Origin: Micropruina sp.
Lineage (GTDB): Bacteria > Actinomycetota > Actinomycetes > Propionibacteriales > Propionibacteriaceae
NCBI GenBank assembly: GCA_016711105.1
Contig: JADJTO010000005.1
Location: 124,001 to 188,000 of the forward strand
Direction: 5' to 3'
Length of the DNA stretch: 64,000 nucleotides
Under the pieces are notes generated by a model that saw nothing but the letters and a program-made list of their open reading frames with translations, was not told the DNA's origin and ran no database searches. This document shows, piece by piece, positions 19,296 to 28,607 of this stretch. A program made the translations under genes and the position numbers. Position 1 is the first letter of the stretch, and every line of letters starts with the position of its first letter.

Positions 19296-20483
19296 ATGTA
19301 CGCAACCGTCCGCGACCCGCTCGCCGCCACCCTTGCCGAGATTCGCCAAGCCGGCCTTTACAAGGCAGAACGCGAGCTGACCACAGCCCAAGCCGCCCAC
19401 ATCGGCACCCGAAACGGGTCGGCGCTGAACTTCTGCGCCAACAACTATCTGGGCCTGGCCGATCACCCCGAGGTGGTGGCGGCGGCCAAAGCGTCCCTGG
19501 ACGAGTGGGGTTTCGGGATGGCCTCGGTGCGCTTCATCTGCGGCACCCAGACCCAGCACACCGAGTTGGAGCGACGGCTCTCGGAGCTCCTGGGCACCGA
19601 CGCCACGATCCTGTACTCCTCGTGCTTCGACGCAAACGGCGGGGTGTTCGAAACCCTTTTCGGTCCCCAAGACGCAATCATCTCCGACGAGCTGAACCAC
19701 GCCTCGATCATCGACGGCATCCGGCTGTCGAAGGCCGCCCGTTACCGCTATCGCAACGCCGACCTGGCTGATCTTCGGACGCAACTTCAGGCGGCGTCCG
19801 GGGCTCGCCGAACGGTGATCGTCACCGACGGGGTGTTCTCGATGGACGGCTCCTACGCGCCGCTGGTCGGGATCTGTGATCTGGCCGACGAGTTCGGCGC
19901 CCTCGTGCTGGTGGACGACTCGCACGCGGTCGGTTTCGTCGGCGCGGGTGGCCGCGGCACGCCCGAGCTGTTCGGCGTCGCCGATCGGGTGGACATTCTG
20001 ACCGGCACCCTGGGCAAGGCGTTGGGGGGCGCGTCCGGTGGTTACGTCTCCGGCCACGCTGACATCATCGAGTTGCTGCGGCAGCGGTCCCGGCCCTACC
20101 TGTTCAGCAACTCGGTGGCCCCGGTCGTGGTCGCCGGAACGCTGAAGGCGTTGGAGTTGGTGGCAACCTCGGGGGAGGGCCGGAAGCGGCTGGAGGCCAA
20201 CGCGGCGCTCTTCCGGGAGTTGATGCGTGCGGCCGGGTTCGAGTTGGTGCCGGGGTCGCATCCGATCGTGCCGGTGATGTTCCCCGGGGCCGACGGGGCC
20301 CGCCGCGCCACCCGGATCGCCGACCACATGCTCGCCCAGGGGGTGTACGTGATCGCGTTCAGCTTCCCGGTGGTGCCGGTGGGGAAGGCGCGGATTCGGG
20401 TGCAGCTCTCGTCCGCTCATTCGACGGACGACGTGGCGGCGTGTGTGGACGCCTTCGTCCAGGCCCGGGCAGCGGTGGCCTGA
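19296..20483 (+). CDS. kbl: Glycine C-acetyltransferase (2-amino-3-ketobutyrate CoA ligase)
   Basis: 395 aa PLP enzyme of the alpha-oxoamine synthase family; it cleaves 2-amino-3-ketobutyrate with CoA into glycine and acetyl-CoA. Landmarks are NFCANNYLGLADHPEV, RFICGTQTQHTELE, SDELNHASIIDGIRLSKA, VDDSHAVGFVGAGGRGTPE and the PLP lysine in TGTLGKALGGASGGY. ATG 19296 is preferred; TTG 19275 would add seven residues outside the conserved region. It follows tdh directly, completing the threonine pathway, and ends 8 bp from the convergent EI24 gene. Confidence 0.93.
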   Translation: MYATVRDPLAATLAEIRQAGLYKAERELTTAQAAHIGTRNGSALNFCANNYLGLADHPEVVAAAKASLDEWGFGMASVRFICGTQTQHTELERRLSELLGTDATILYSSCFDANGGVFETLFGPQDAIISDELNHASIIDGIRLSKAARYRYRNADLADLRTQLQAASGARRTVIVTDGVFSMDGSYAPLVGICDLADEFGALVLVDDSHAVGFVGAGGRGTPELFGVADRVDILTGTLGKALGGASGGYVSGHADIIELLRQRSRPYLFSNSVAPVVVAGTLKALELVATSGEGRKRLEANAALFRELMRAAGFELVPGSHPIVPVMFPGADGARRATRIADHMLAQGVYVIAFSFPVVPVGKARIRVQLSSAHSTDDVAACVDAFVQARAAVA

Positions 20484-20491
20484 GCGCTGAG

Positions 20492-21259
20492 TCAGCGCTC
20501 CCGCTCCAGCCGACGGACGAGCAGCGTTCCCCCGGCGACGGCGATCGGGAACATGAACAGCGCCACCCCGGGGATCGACAGCATCCAGAAGGTGGGAATG
20601 CCGAAGCCGAGGGCGAGCCACCTGTGCCGCAACAGGAGTTGCTGGCGTGCCTTCAGGGTCCGCAGGCCCCGGCGATCAGCGGCCCCCGCGGTCATGTCGA
20701 GGGCGATGATCCAGGCGCCGAACAGGGTTGAGCCGACGGCGGCGACAAGGCCACCCAGCAGCGGCACCAGTCCGACCACCACCAGCACCACGCTGACCGG
20801 CACGGTGATGGCCAACACCGTCAACGCCTGCCGCAAAGCAGTCAGGACGGCCCGCCCCGGATGAACGTCGGGGGCCCGGTCATAGGTTCCGAGGTCGGCG
20901 TCCACCGTTTCCGAGATCTTGTCGAACAACGGCGCCCCGATGGTCAGGGTGACGCTGGTGAAGCTCAGCAACAGCAGGACGCCGCCGGCCAGAATCAGCG
21001 AGCCGGCCAGCAGCAGCCGGACGCCTTCGGCGGCCGGCCAGCCCTCGGCGAACGGCGTCACGCTGACCGCGATCGCCTGCGATTGCCAGACCAGAACGGC
21101 GAACAGCGTCACGAAGACGACCGAGGTGATCAGCGGTGGAATGAGCCCGAGTCCGAGCAGCTGCCTCCGCCGGAGCATCATCCGTCCGCCCGCCCAGAGC
21201 AGCCGCGCCCCGTCGAGTAGGCCGGGGATGGCGGGGTGGGGAGCAGCGCGTTCCGGCAT
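20492..21259 (-). CDS. EI24-domain (CysZ-like) membrane protein
   Basis: 255 aa with about five membrane segments. The EI24/CysZ family pattern is visible: LLWAGGRMMLRRRQLLGLGLIPPLI at the start, the IGAPLFDKISETVDADLG loop in the middle, VPVSVVLVVVGLVPLLGG, then WIIALDMTAGAADRRGL and LLLRHRWLALGFGIPTF. CysZ itself is a sulfate channel; the substrate here is unproven. The ATG has an excellent Shine-Dalgarno (aaggaggtg). Convergent with kbl at 8 bp spacing. Confidence 0.85.
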   Translation of the reverse strand: MPERAAPHPAIPGLLDGARLLWAGGRMMLRRRQLLGLGLIPPLITSVVFVTLFAVLVWQSQAIAVSVTPFAEGWPAAEGVRLLLAGSLILAGGVLLLLSFTSVTLTIGAPLFDKISETVDADLGTYDRAPDVHPGRAVLTALRQALTVLAITVPVSVVLVVVGLVPLLGGLVAAVGSTLFGAWIIALDMTAGAADRRGLRTLKARQQLLLRHRWLALGFGIPTFWMLSIPGVALFMFPIAVAGGTLLVRRLERER

Positions 21260-21389
21260 GCGACACCTCCTTGGACTGAACCCAGAGCTTAGCCACTAGG
21301 AGTGCAGGCGGGTCCACCGGAAGGCTCAGTTGGCGGTGCGACCCCGGTCCAGGGTTGACACTATAGCTCGTGATAGCGAACATATGTGT

Positions 21390-22019
21390 ATGGAGCTGAC
21401 GGTAGCTGAGGTCGCCGGTCAGCACGCGCGCACGGAGCGTTTCGTGCAGCAGGCGGTGCGGTGTGGGGGTCTACCCGCCCAGCGCCCGGTGGGCCGACTT
21501 ATCGTGATGGACGACCTAGCCGTCACTGCGTGGGCCCGCTCGCTGGCGCGGGGACGTCGGTGGACGAGCGAGGTCCGTGAAGCGGCCTTGGACCTTTTGA
21601 CGAGGAGTCGCACAGACCGACTGTCCGGGTCGGAGCGGTCCCGACTCAGGTCTCGATTGCGGGAGATGTCTGCTCCGGCACTCGCGCACGCGTCGGGCGG
21701 TCTCGGCGGCGGATGGGCGCGATACCGAGTCGTCGACGTGCCGGGCCTGCCGAGGGTCGGGCCGTCGTCGGTGGACCAGGCGGAGTTGGGAATCGTGCCG
21801 GGAGCCGCGTGGGTCACATTTGTTGAGACCGAAGATCTGGGCCGCCTAGAGGTGGAGCACGACGTGATCTTGGACGCCGATGGCAACCTCGGGGTTCTCC
21901 AGCGTTCACACCCCGATCCGCGCGTGGCCAGGGTGTTACTGGACACTTACCTCTTGGGGGACGCCCGATTGTCCGCGGCGGCCGCCACTGAACTCGAACG
22001 GCGAGCGCATGGTCTATGA
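21390..22019 (+). CDS. Putative antitoxin of a nucleotidyltransferase toxin-antitoxin pair
   Basis: About 209 aa. The N-terminal segment MELTVAEVAGQHARTERFVQQAVRCG GLPAQRPVGRL reads like an excisionase/MerR-type DNA-binding helix-turn-helix. The rest is a basic helical region followed by a C-terminal part with a QAELGIVPGAAWVTFVE strand and a helix near the end. The next gene overlaps by 11 bp and encodes a nucleotidyltransferase-like protein, the arrangement of AbiE-type and related toxin-antitoxin modules. A TTGACA (21355-21360) lies 24-30 bases before ATG 21384 and ATG 21390, so the message may be leaderless. Antitoxin identity is inferred from context; I do not recognise the exact family. 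Confidence 0.5.
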   Translation: MELTVAEVAGQHARTERFVQQAVRCGGLPAQRPVGRLIVMDDLAVTAWARSLARGRRWTSEVREAALDLLTRSRTDRLSGSERSRLRSRLREMSAPALAHASGGLGGGWARYRVVDVPGLPRVGPSSVDQAELGIVPGAAWVTFVETEDLGRLEVEHDVILDADGNLGVLQRSHPDPRVARVLLDTYLLGDARLSAAAATELERRAHGL

Positions 22020-22837
22020 CGTCTTTGGGCGGATCGATCAGATCGCACAGGTGCTGCCTCGCGATCGCTGGATGCTGGTGGGCGGACTGATGGTCCACGC
22101 CCACGCCCGTTTGGCAGGCATCGCGCACGCGCGCCCCACCGATGATGCGGATCTGGTGGTCGAGTTGCGGGCCGGAAATTATCGTGAGGCCGCCTTGGCT
22201 TTGCAGGGGCTTGGATACAGCAGGCACGAACCGATAGACCATCTCGCACCTTTCCACAGGTTCACCCGCTGGCTGGAGCACATCGACCTGATGGCACCTG
22301 AGGGCAGGGGTGCGGTTTGCCGGCCGTGACGTGCTTCGCGTCCCCGGATCGCGCTCGGCGTTGAACCGGACCGTCGCGTTCGTGACCCCAGGGGGGGTCA
22401 CGATCCGGATCCCGGATGTGGCGTCAGCTTTGTCCCTGAAAGGGGCCGCATACCACCTGCCCGGGGCCAACCAGGTTCGTCACCTGCAGGACGCTGTCAC
22501 GCTTTTCGCGTCGGCCGACCGTGCCGTTCTCGAGCTATCGACGTCGATGCGCAGGAACATCAACTACCTCATCAATGCGCTCCCGACCGCAGAGGCGTGG
22601 TCGGCATCTGACCCATTGAGCCGACGGCGGGCTGTGCGAGCTGTTCGCCAGGTTCGACCAGACTGGGCCATTCCCGATTTTGTCATCCCCCAGCGACCAC
22701 CAGCCACCGAGTCTGAACCGACTGGCGGTCGAGCCACGAGTGGCAGGGAAGGCGGGAACGTTGCCAGTCCTGGAGTCGAGCATGAGCGATGGTGGCCGCC
22801 CACGTCACCACTCCCGCCACCGGGTACCGGCCGGTGA
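22009..22837 (+). CDS. Nucleotidyltransferase-like protein, putative toxin (frameshifted)
   Basis: About 275 aa after repair. The N-terminal MLVGGLMVHAHARLAGIAHARPTDDAD fits the GG-x(n)-H-x(n)-R-x-T-x-D-x-D pattern of AbiEii/MNT-like nucleotidyltransferases that modify nucleic acids or proteins. HIDLMAPEGR then shifts to RFAGRDVLRVPGSRSAL and a C-terminal helical part ending near QRPPATES. The break is in the G run near 22303-22306; removing one G gives EGRVRFAGRDV. It starts inside the end of the upstream gene (11-bp overlap), implying coupling. The last 40 residues are low-complexity and the true stop could be earlier. Confidence 0.55.
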
Positions 22838-23642
22838 ACGGCTCGAAGCGACGGCGTTGGAGGGCGCTTGCACTCAGGGCCACCGGCGGGCAGCCTGGCT
22901 CGGCGGAGATCTTGAAGCGCTGCTCGTGCGCCGTAAAGGGCGACGTTGCTGTTGAACGCTCGCATCGATCAGGCACAAAGCCGACGTCGGGATCGCGGCC
23001 GACCCGCACGCGCTTGTCTGGGCTCGGTTCGTCGCCAAAACGTGCTGCGCGCGGGCTGCGCGCCGGGATTCCGGGCCGCCACATCCCGACGGGTCGGCGC
23101 GGGCGGCGGCTGGGGGCAGGGTCGGCGCTGCGGCAGGGTGTCGCAGGCCGGTGCCCGCTCGGTTTCGTTTCGCCGCGGCGCGGGGTGCTTCGTCGGGCTG
23201 GTATTGGTCCCCGCGTGTCGTGAGCAGGCACGCCGAGCGGGAGCGCGCCTCGCGGATCAGCAGGGCCCCGCGGCGGCGTGGGTGGCCCGACCAGGCGGGG
23301 GCCTGGCCAGCGGGCGGCCCTTGCCCAGCGGCTGGCGTGGGTGGCGGGATGGCCGTCGCCTCCGTTGGCATTGGGGCCGGTCTGGGCGTCCTGGACGGTC
23401 GGCTCGCCGGGGTGCATCCTCGTGCGGCATGCGCGGGGCGGGGCTGGGGCGATGATGAAGGCGGGGTCCCGATCGTCAGGTTGTAGCCGGGGCGTCTGGG
23501 GGGCCGGTCGAAGGGGTGAAGGGACGGGTCCTCGCCCGCGGCTGAGCGAGCGCGGTGTCGCTGGCCTCTTCCCAGTTGGCGCCAGGGCATTGGCGCCGGC
23601 TCCTCGGGCCGATTCGATGGCAACGTACGAAGTGCCGGGCGG
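22838..23642. other. Gene-free, very GC-rich stretch
   Basis: About 800 bp with open frames on both strands that are all Arg/Pro/Gly-rich, lack ribosome sites and resemble no known family. They are typical chance frames in about 75% GC DNA. It separates the toxin-antitoxin-like pair from a decayed ABC ATPase gene. Confidence 0.5.
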
Positions 23643-24575
23643 CGGGTGCGGGCCGGCGGCCGTCGGGGCGTTGTTCGGATCGCCATCGAAGGGGCAGTGG
23701 TCGGCAGCCAGCACCTGGTGCCGGAGGCGAGCCCGCAGGGCCGGGTCGTAACTGCCGGTCCGATCGGGGTCCGGCACAGCCGAGACCAAAAGTTCGGTGT
23801 AGGGGTGGGCTGGGTGAGCCAGAATCTCCATCGAATCCCCCTCCTCGACGAGTTCACCTGCGAACATGACCGCGATCCGATCCGCCAGGTAGCGCGCGCT
23901 TGCCAGGTCGTGGGTGATGTAGAGCATCGCGATGCCCTTCTTGTCACGCAGCGACTTCATCAGGTTGAGCACCCCGATCCGCACGGACACATCAAGCATT
24001 GAGGTGGGCTCGTCGGCCAGGATCACCGCTGGATTGACCGCCAGTGCCCGGGCGATCGCCACGCGCTGTCGCTGGCCGCCGGACATCTCGTGTGGATAGC
24101 TGGCGAGCATGTTCTCGTCCAGGTCAACTGTGGCCATCAGGGTCTGCAACCGCTCCTGCAGTGCCGGCCCGGTGAGTCGCTGGTGGTTCTGGACAGCCCT
24201 CTCCAAGAGGTGCGCAATGCGGTGGACGGGGTTGAGCGAGCCGAACGGGTCCTGGAACACCATCTGGACGCGACCGCGGTAGTCCCGGCTGGCCTGCCGC
24301 TTCTCGGTGGTCAGCACGTCCACCCCATCGAGCAGGATCTGACCGGAGGTGGGTTGCTCGAGCCGGATCACACATCTGGCCAGCGTGCTCTTTCCTGACC
24401 CGGACTCGCCTACCAGGGCAAGGATCTCCCCACGTTGGAGGCTGACATTGACCCCGCCCAGCGCACGCAAGGTGCGCCGGGCCAGGAAGCCGGCCCCAAG
24501 CGCGGGTCACCGGTTCCACGCCTGTGACGTTGATGCTTCGGCGAAGGCGGGACGGACAATTCGGCACTGAGTTGT
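23643..24575 (-). pseudogene. Dipeptide/oligopeptide ABC transporter ATPase, orphan and probably degraded
   Basis: DppF/OppF-like ATPase: Walker A GESGSGKST, Q-loop VFQDPFGSLNPVHRI, signature MSGGQRQR, Walker B VILADEPTSMLD, H-loop ITHDLA and the peptide-transporter tail HPAHPYTELLVSAVPDPDRTG. The open frame from TTG 24470 lacks the usual first strand. That strand (INVTGVEPVTRAWG) is in another frame at about 24500-24550, pointing to a shift near 24495. After residue 276 the frame runs on through about 300 low-complexity residues with no homology, so the native stop is lost. No permease or binding-protein gene is adjacent. Probably a remnant. Confidence 0.6.
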
Positions 24576-24823
24576 GCCGCAGCTGGCACTGTGGAGTAGC
24601 CGCGAGAGAGGGAACCCGCTTGGCCGTCTTGGCGTAGCCCTCTCTACAGGAGTGCGGGACGTCGAGGCTGGTGGTCGGGTCGTTCAACGCCTAGAACCCG
24701 ACCGACGAGCAGCGCGGGTGAGTCCCGCTTCAGGCCAGTGCTCTTCGGACTGCGCCATAAGCACGACCGCCCGCCGTTCGATGATCCGGCCTACGATCAG
24801 GATCACAAGTCAAAGGAGACGCA

Positions 24824-25861
24824 ATGGCCCTGCTCGAGGAGTACCGACCCGATCCCGCCCGCTATGACGGAAGGATGCCGTACCGGAGGGTTGGCGCCAG
24901 CGGACTCGTGCTGCCAGCCATCTCCCTCGGTTTGTGGCACAACTTCGGCGATGATGTGGCGTTCCAAACCCAGCGGGAGATCCTGCGCCGGGCCTTCGAC
25001 TTGGGGTCGCCCACTTTGACCTGGCCAACAACTACGGCCCGCCCTGGCGCGGCCGAAACCAACTTCGGCCGCCACCTGCGCGAAGATCTGGGCCGGTACC
25101 GCGACGAGCTGGTGATCTCGTCCAAGGCGGGCTGGGATTTCTGGCCCGGCCCCTACGGTGACTTCGGGTCCCGCAAATACCTGCTCGGTTCCCTCGACGC
25201 GTCCCTGCAGCGGATGGGCCTGGATTACGTCGACATCTTCTACCACCATCGCTTCGACCCGAACACTCCGCTGGCCGAGACGATGAGCGCTCTCGACGCC
25301 ATCGTCCGCGCCGGGAAGGCCCGCTACGTCGGGATCTCGTCCTACTCAGGCGCCCGGACGGCGGAGGCGGTGGCCACTCTGAAGGAGCTGGGCACCCCGC
25401 TGCTGATTCACCAGCCGTCGTACTCGATGCTGAACCGCTGGATCGAAGAGGACCTGTTGGACGTGCTCGGCGCCAGCGGTGTCGGCTGCATCGCGTTCTC
25501 CCCGCTGGCCCAGGGCATGCTCACGGACAAGTATCTTCACGGCGTGCCCGAGACCTCCCGTGCCGCCCAGGGAAAGTCGCTCGACCCGTCCTTGCTCAGC
25601 CAACAGAACCTGACCCACATCCGGGCGCTGAACGACCTGGCCGGTGGACGCGGACAGTCCCTGGCCCAGTTGGCCCTGGCTTGGGTGCTGCGGGATGACC
25701 GGGTCACCTCCGCCCTGGTGGGGGCGTCGTCGGTGCGGCAGTTGGAGAACAGCCTCGGCGCCCTGACCAATAGCAATTTCACCGCGGACGAACTGGCCCT
25801 GATCGACCGGCATGCCGTCGAGGGCGGGATCAACCTCTGGCAGGCCCCGAGCACCGCCTGA
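24824..25861 (+). CDS. Aldo/keto reductase, YghZ/L-glyceraldehyde-3-phosphate reductase type
   Basis: 345 aa NADPH-dependent reductase of the AKR14/YghZ group. Good Shine-Dalgarno (aaaggaga). YRRVGASGLVLPAISLGLW, ELVISSKAGWDFWPGPYGD, GLDYVDIFYHHRFDP and YVGISSY match this group closely. Residues about 63-78 read SPTLTWPTTTARPG, but the neighbouring frame reads VAHFDLANNYGPP, the expected catalytic Asp-Tyr segment. A missing G near 25007 and two missing bases near 25043 would restore it without changing the rest. As printed the protein lacks its catalytic Asp and Tyr; this is almost certainly sequence error. Confidence 0.88.
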   Translation: MALLEEYRPDPARYDGRMPYRRVGASGLVLPAISLGLWHNFGDDVAFQTQREILRRAFDLGSPTLTWPTTTARPGAAETNFGRHLREDLGRYRDELVISSKAGWDFWPGPYGDFGSRKYLLGSLDASLQRMGLDYVDIFYHHRFDPNTPLAETMSALDAIVRAGKARYVGISSYSGARTAEAVATLKELGTPLLIHQPSYSMLNRWIEEDLLDVLGASGVGCIAFSPLAQGMLTDKYLHGVPETSRAAQGKSLDPSLLSQQNLTHIRALNDLAGGRGQSLAQLALAWVLRDDRVTSALVGASSVRQLENSLGALTNSNFTADELALIDRHAVEGGINLWQAPSTA

Positions 25862-26194
25862 ATGTAGGGGAGTTGGCTGGTCGCGACACCGGAGCTGGGG
25901 CCGCAAACGTGCGACATTGCTGCGACTTTGAGAGCCAACTTGTGAAAAGCCCTTCGCCCGCGATCTGAAACCCATCACGGGCGCCTGAACGACGGCACCC
26001 CGCTGTTCAGCGAAGACACGGTCAACGTGGTCGGCTGCCGCAGCTAGACCCAGCGCGATGGGCGCGGCTCCGAGCAGAGTCGCGCCCATCGGCGTGCTCG
26101 TACCAGGACCGACCTGTGCGCCGACCGAGGAGAACCTTTACTGAGCTAAATTCACCGCGAGAGCAACGATGCGCGCTCAGACCGGAGATCCCTT
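25862..26194. other. Intergenic region
   Basis: 333 bp without a credible gene. It contains the hairpin at 26057-26090 and the upstream region of the secreted-protein gene, with a short AT-richer patch near 26130-26160 that could hold its promoter. Confidence 0.4.
26057..26090 (+). terminator. Hairpin, possible terminator
   Basis: gatgggcgcggctc / gagtcgcgcccatc pair over 14 positions with one mismatch and a 6-base loop. It lies about 200 bases after the aldo/keto reductase stop, so it may end that transcript. No U-tract. Confidence 0.5.
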
Positions 26195-28561
26195 GTGTTC
26201 ACACGTCATCGCACCCCTGCGATTCCCCCGACCCGATTCAGTAAGCGGGCTGTGGCTGGGACGCTGGGGCTACTCATTGCCTTGAGTGCGCTCCCCGGCG
26301 CTCCGGCGTCGGCTGTCGGCGCCCTCCCCAGTGAGATTGCGGTGCCCGAGCCTCAGACCGACCCGGCCCCCACCGAGTTCTGGCTTGTGCCCGGCGTCAC
26401 CGAGGTCGGAGAACCAGAGTCGAGCTTCATCAGTGTGCACAGTGCGACCACCCCGGCGGTCAGGGTGGGGTGGCCCGGCACGGGCCACTACTTTCTGCAC
26501 GACTGGGGGTACGCCGGGGGAGAGATCCGCGACATCATGTTCGCGAAGGAGTCGCTGACCGCGGACGAGGGTGTTTTCAGGGATTGGGCGGCCTATCTTC
26601 GGGCTGACCGCGACGTCACTGTCGGGCTCTGGGGTGCCGCAAAACTGGAGCACGACGGCTACTACTGGGCCGGCCTGGAGAGCTACGTGCCTCTGGCTTC
26701 CTCCTCGTTGGGGACGACCCACCGGGTGGTGGGTCGTGATGACGCGCCGGATGATGGGTGGGGTGGGGCGCTGGTCGTCGTTGCCACCAAACCGAACACC
26801 ACGCTGACGGTGACGCCGAAGGTCGCTCTTCGGAACCACCCGGCGGGGATGCCGTTCGACGTGTCACTCGGCGAGGGCGACACCTATCGCTTGATCGACC
26901 CGAATGCCGACATTACGGGAACCCTGGTGGTCAGCGATCAGCCGGTTGCTGTGTACAGCGGCCAAGGGTGCAGCGTGGCGCCGGGCGTGTTCTCGTTGTG
27001 TGGTGCTCAGGTGGAGCCGATTCCCCCGATGTCGTCGTGGGGTAAGGAGTTCGCTTGGATGCGCTCGGCCACGCGGAGCATGGCGGATCGGTTGCGCTTT
27101 GTGGCTTCTGAGGACGACACGACGGTCTCGGTGAATGGTGTGCCGCTGCCGGCGTTGGCTGCTGGGGAGTTTCATGAGCGGCTTCTCACCCAGGCTGCGA
27201 GTATCACCTCTGACAAGCCGATTCTCGTCGCCCAGTTCACCGACGGGGAAGCGATCGGCGCTACTGACCGTGGCTCGTTGATGATGCTGATTCCGCCCAC
27301 CGCGCAGTATGTGACCGCCTACAAGATATCGGTACTTGCAGACACGACCTTCCGGGTGAATTACCTGAACGTGGTGGCTCCAGCGGCAGCGGTGGGGTCG
27401 ATCGTCCTGAACGGCACGGCCATCCCCGTTGAATCGTTTTCTCCTATCGGCGATTCCGGTTTCTCCGGCGCCCGGGTGTACGCGAACCGGAAGAAGCCCA
27501 ACGTTCTCACCGGCCCGGCGGGGTTCGGCCTGCATTCTTATGGAACGGGCGTCGGCAGTTCGTACGGGTTCACCGGTGACATGTCGGGGCCCTCGGCCGA
27601 GGTCGCGAACCGGCCGCCGACCTTGTCGGCGGAGGGACCGTACACCGGGGTGGAGGGAGCCTGGATCCGTTTGACCGCGCGCGCGGAGGACCCCGACTAC
27701 GAACTGCCTCGCTACGCCTGGACGGTGACACCCGCAGCCGGCGCAAAGCCGGGGGCTGCCTGTTATCCGGAGGTGAATCTCGGCTCCCAAGCGCCGTGGA
27801 TCACGTGCACTGAGGACGGGGTCTACGTGGTTACCGTTACCGCGAGCGACGGCGGCGGGCATTCGGTCAGCTCAACCACCGAGTTGACGGTCACCAACGC
27901 CCCTCCCGCTGTGAGGGTGATCTCCCCGACTCACCTGAGCTTGATCAAGACCGGCAGTCCGGCCACGTTCGAGGTGACGATGACAGACGTTGGCCCCAAC
28001 GACTCACTGACCTGCACGATCTCCTGGGGCGACGGCACGTCCAGCGCCGGACGGGTTCTCAACTACTTCCCGAAGTGCTCGGGCACTCACACCTTCACCA
28101 CGCCGGGACTCCATGAGGTGAGGGTGACTGCGCGGGACGACGATGGGGGGCGTGCTTCGCACTCGATCTTCGTCACGGTCTTCGAGGAGGACTCGACGGT
28201 CACCGGAGGCGGTTACATCCGGACGTCCAGCGGACGGGTGTCGTTCGGCTTCGTCGCCAAGGACGCCGATGATGCGCTCTCGGGGGAGTTGTATCTGCGC
28301 CTGGCTGATCGGAAGCTGTTCCGTTCGGAATCGGTCACGTCGCTCAACGTCTCGGGCGAGGTTGCGACGTGGTCGGGCACCGGCACCTTGGATGGGGTGG
28401 CGGGCTATACCTATTCCCTCACCGCGCACGACAACCAGACCGACGCCGAGACAGGCACACCCGATGCCATCGAAGGCACCATCACTAGCCCTGGTGGTGC
28501 GGTCGTGGCGGCGTTCACTGGGTCGCTTCGCGCTGGCAGTATCGCCGTTCAGCAACCGTAG
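26195..28561 (+). CDS. Large secreted IgGFc-binding-like protein with PKD-type repeats
   Basis: 788 aa. The N-terminal signal peptide (basic RHRTPAIPPTRFSKRA, core GTLGLLIALSALPGA, likely cleavage after ASA) indicates export. Residues about 50-460 resemble the IgGFc-binding N-terminal domain: FWLVPGVTE, SYVPLASSSLGTTHRVVG, GGALVVVATKPNTTLTVTP, PVAVYSGQGCSVAPGVFSLCGAQVEPIPP and KPILVAQFTDG. Then come two PKD/Ig-like units (NRPPTLSAEGPYTGVEGAW and NAPPAVRVISPTHLS, each with a D-G-G strand) and a C-terminal beta domain (STVTGGGYIRTSSGRVSFGFVAKDA) common in secreted actinobacterial proteins. Probably surface or matrix adhesive. No cell-wall sorting signal. Start GTG is uncertain. Confidence 0.8.
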   Translation: MFTRHRTPAIPPTRFSKRAVAGTLGLLIALSALPGAPASAVGALPSEIAVPEPQTDPAPTEFWLVPGVTEVGEPESSFISVHSATTPAVRVGWPGTGHYFLHDWGYAGGEIRDIMFAKESLTADEGVFRDWAAYLRADRDVTVGLWGAAKLEHDGYYWAGLESYVPLASSSLGTTHRVVGRDDAPDDGWGGALVVVATKPNTTLTVTPKVALRNHPAGMPFDVSLGEGDTYRLIDPNADITGTLVVSDQPVAVYSGQGCSVAPGVFSLCGAQVEPIPPMSSWGKEFAWMRSATRSMADRLRFVASEDDTTVSVNGVPLPALAAGEFHERLLTQAASITSDKPILVAQFTDGEAIGATDRGSLMMLIPPTAQYVTAYKISVLADTTFRVNYLNVVAPAAAVGSIVLNGTAIPVESFSPIGDSGFSGARVYANRKKPNVLTGPAGFGLHSYGTGVGSSYGFTGDMSGPSAEVANRPPTLSAEGPYTGVEGAWIRLTARAEDPDYELPRYAWTVTPAAGAKPGAACYPEVNLGSQAPWITCTEDGVYVVTVTASDGGGHSVSSTTELTVTNAPPAVRVISPTHLSLIKTGSPATFEVTMTDVGPNDSLTCTISWGDGTSSAGRVLNYFPKCSGTHTFTTPGLHEVRVTARDDDGGRASHSIFVTVFEEDSTVTGGGYIRTSSGRVSFGFVAKDADDALSGELYLRLADRKLFRSESVTSLNVSGEVATWSGTGTLDGVAGYTYSLTAHDNQTDAETGTPDAIEGTITSPGGAVVAAFTGSLRAGSIAVQQP

Positions 28562-28607
28562 GTCGGCAGTGAGATCGGCGCGGGCTCCCTTCGGCCGGGG
28601 GCCCGCG

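Noticed and set aside
22683..23642. Continuation of the ABC ATPase frame as a 300-residue C-terminal domain
   Set aside because: Pro/Arg/Ala low-complexity residues typical of chance frames in very GC-rich DNA; homology ends near 23643.
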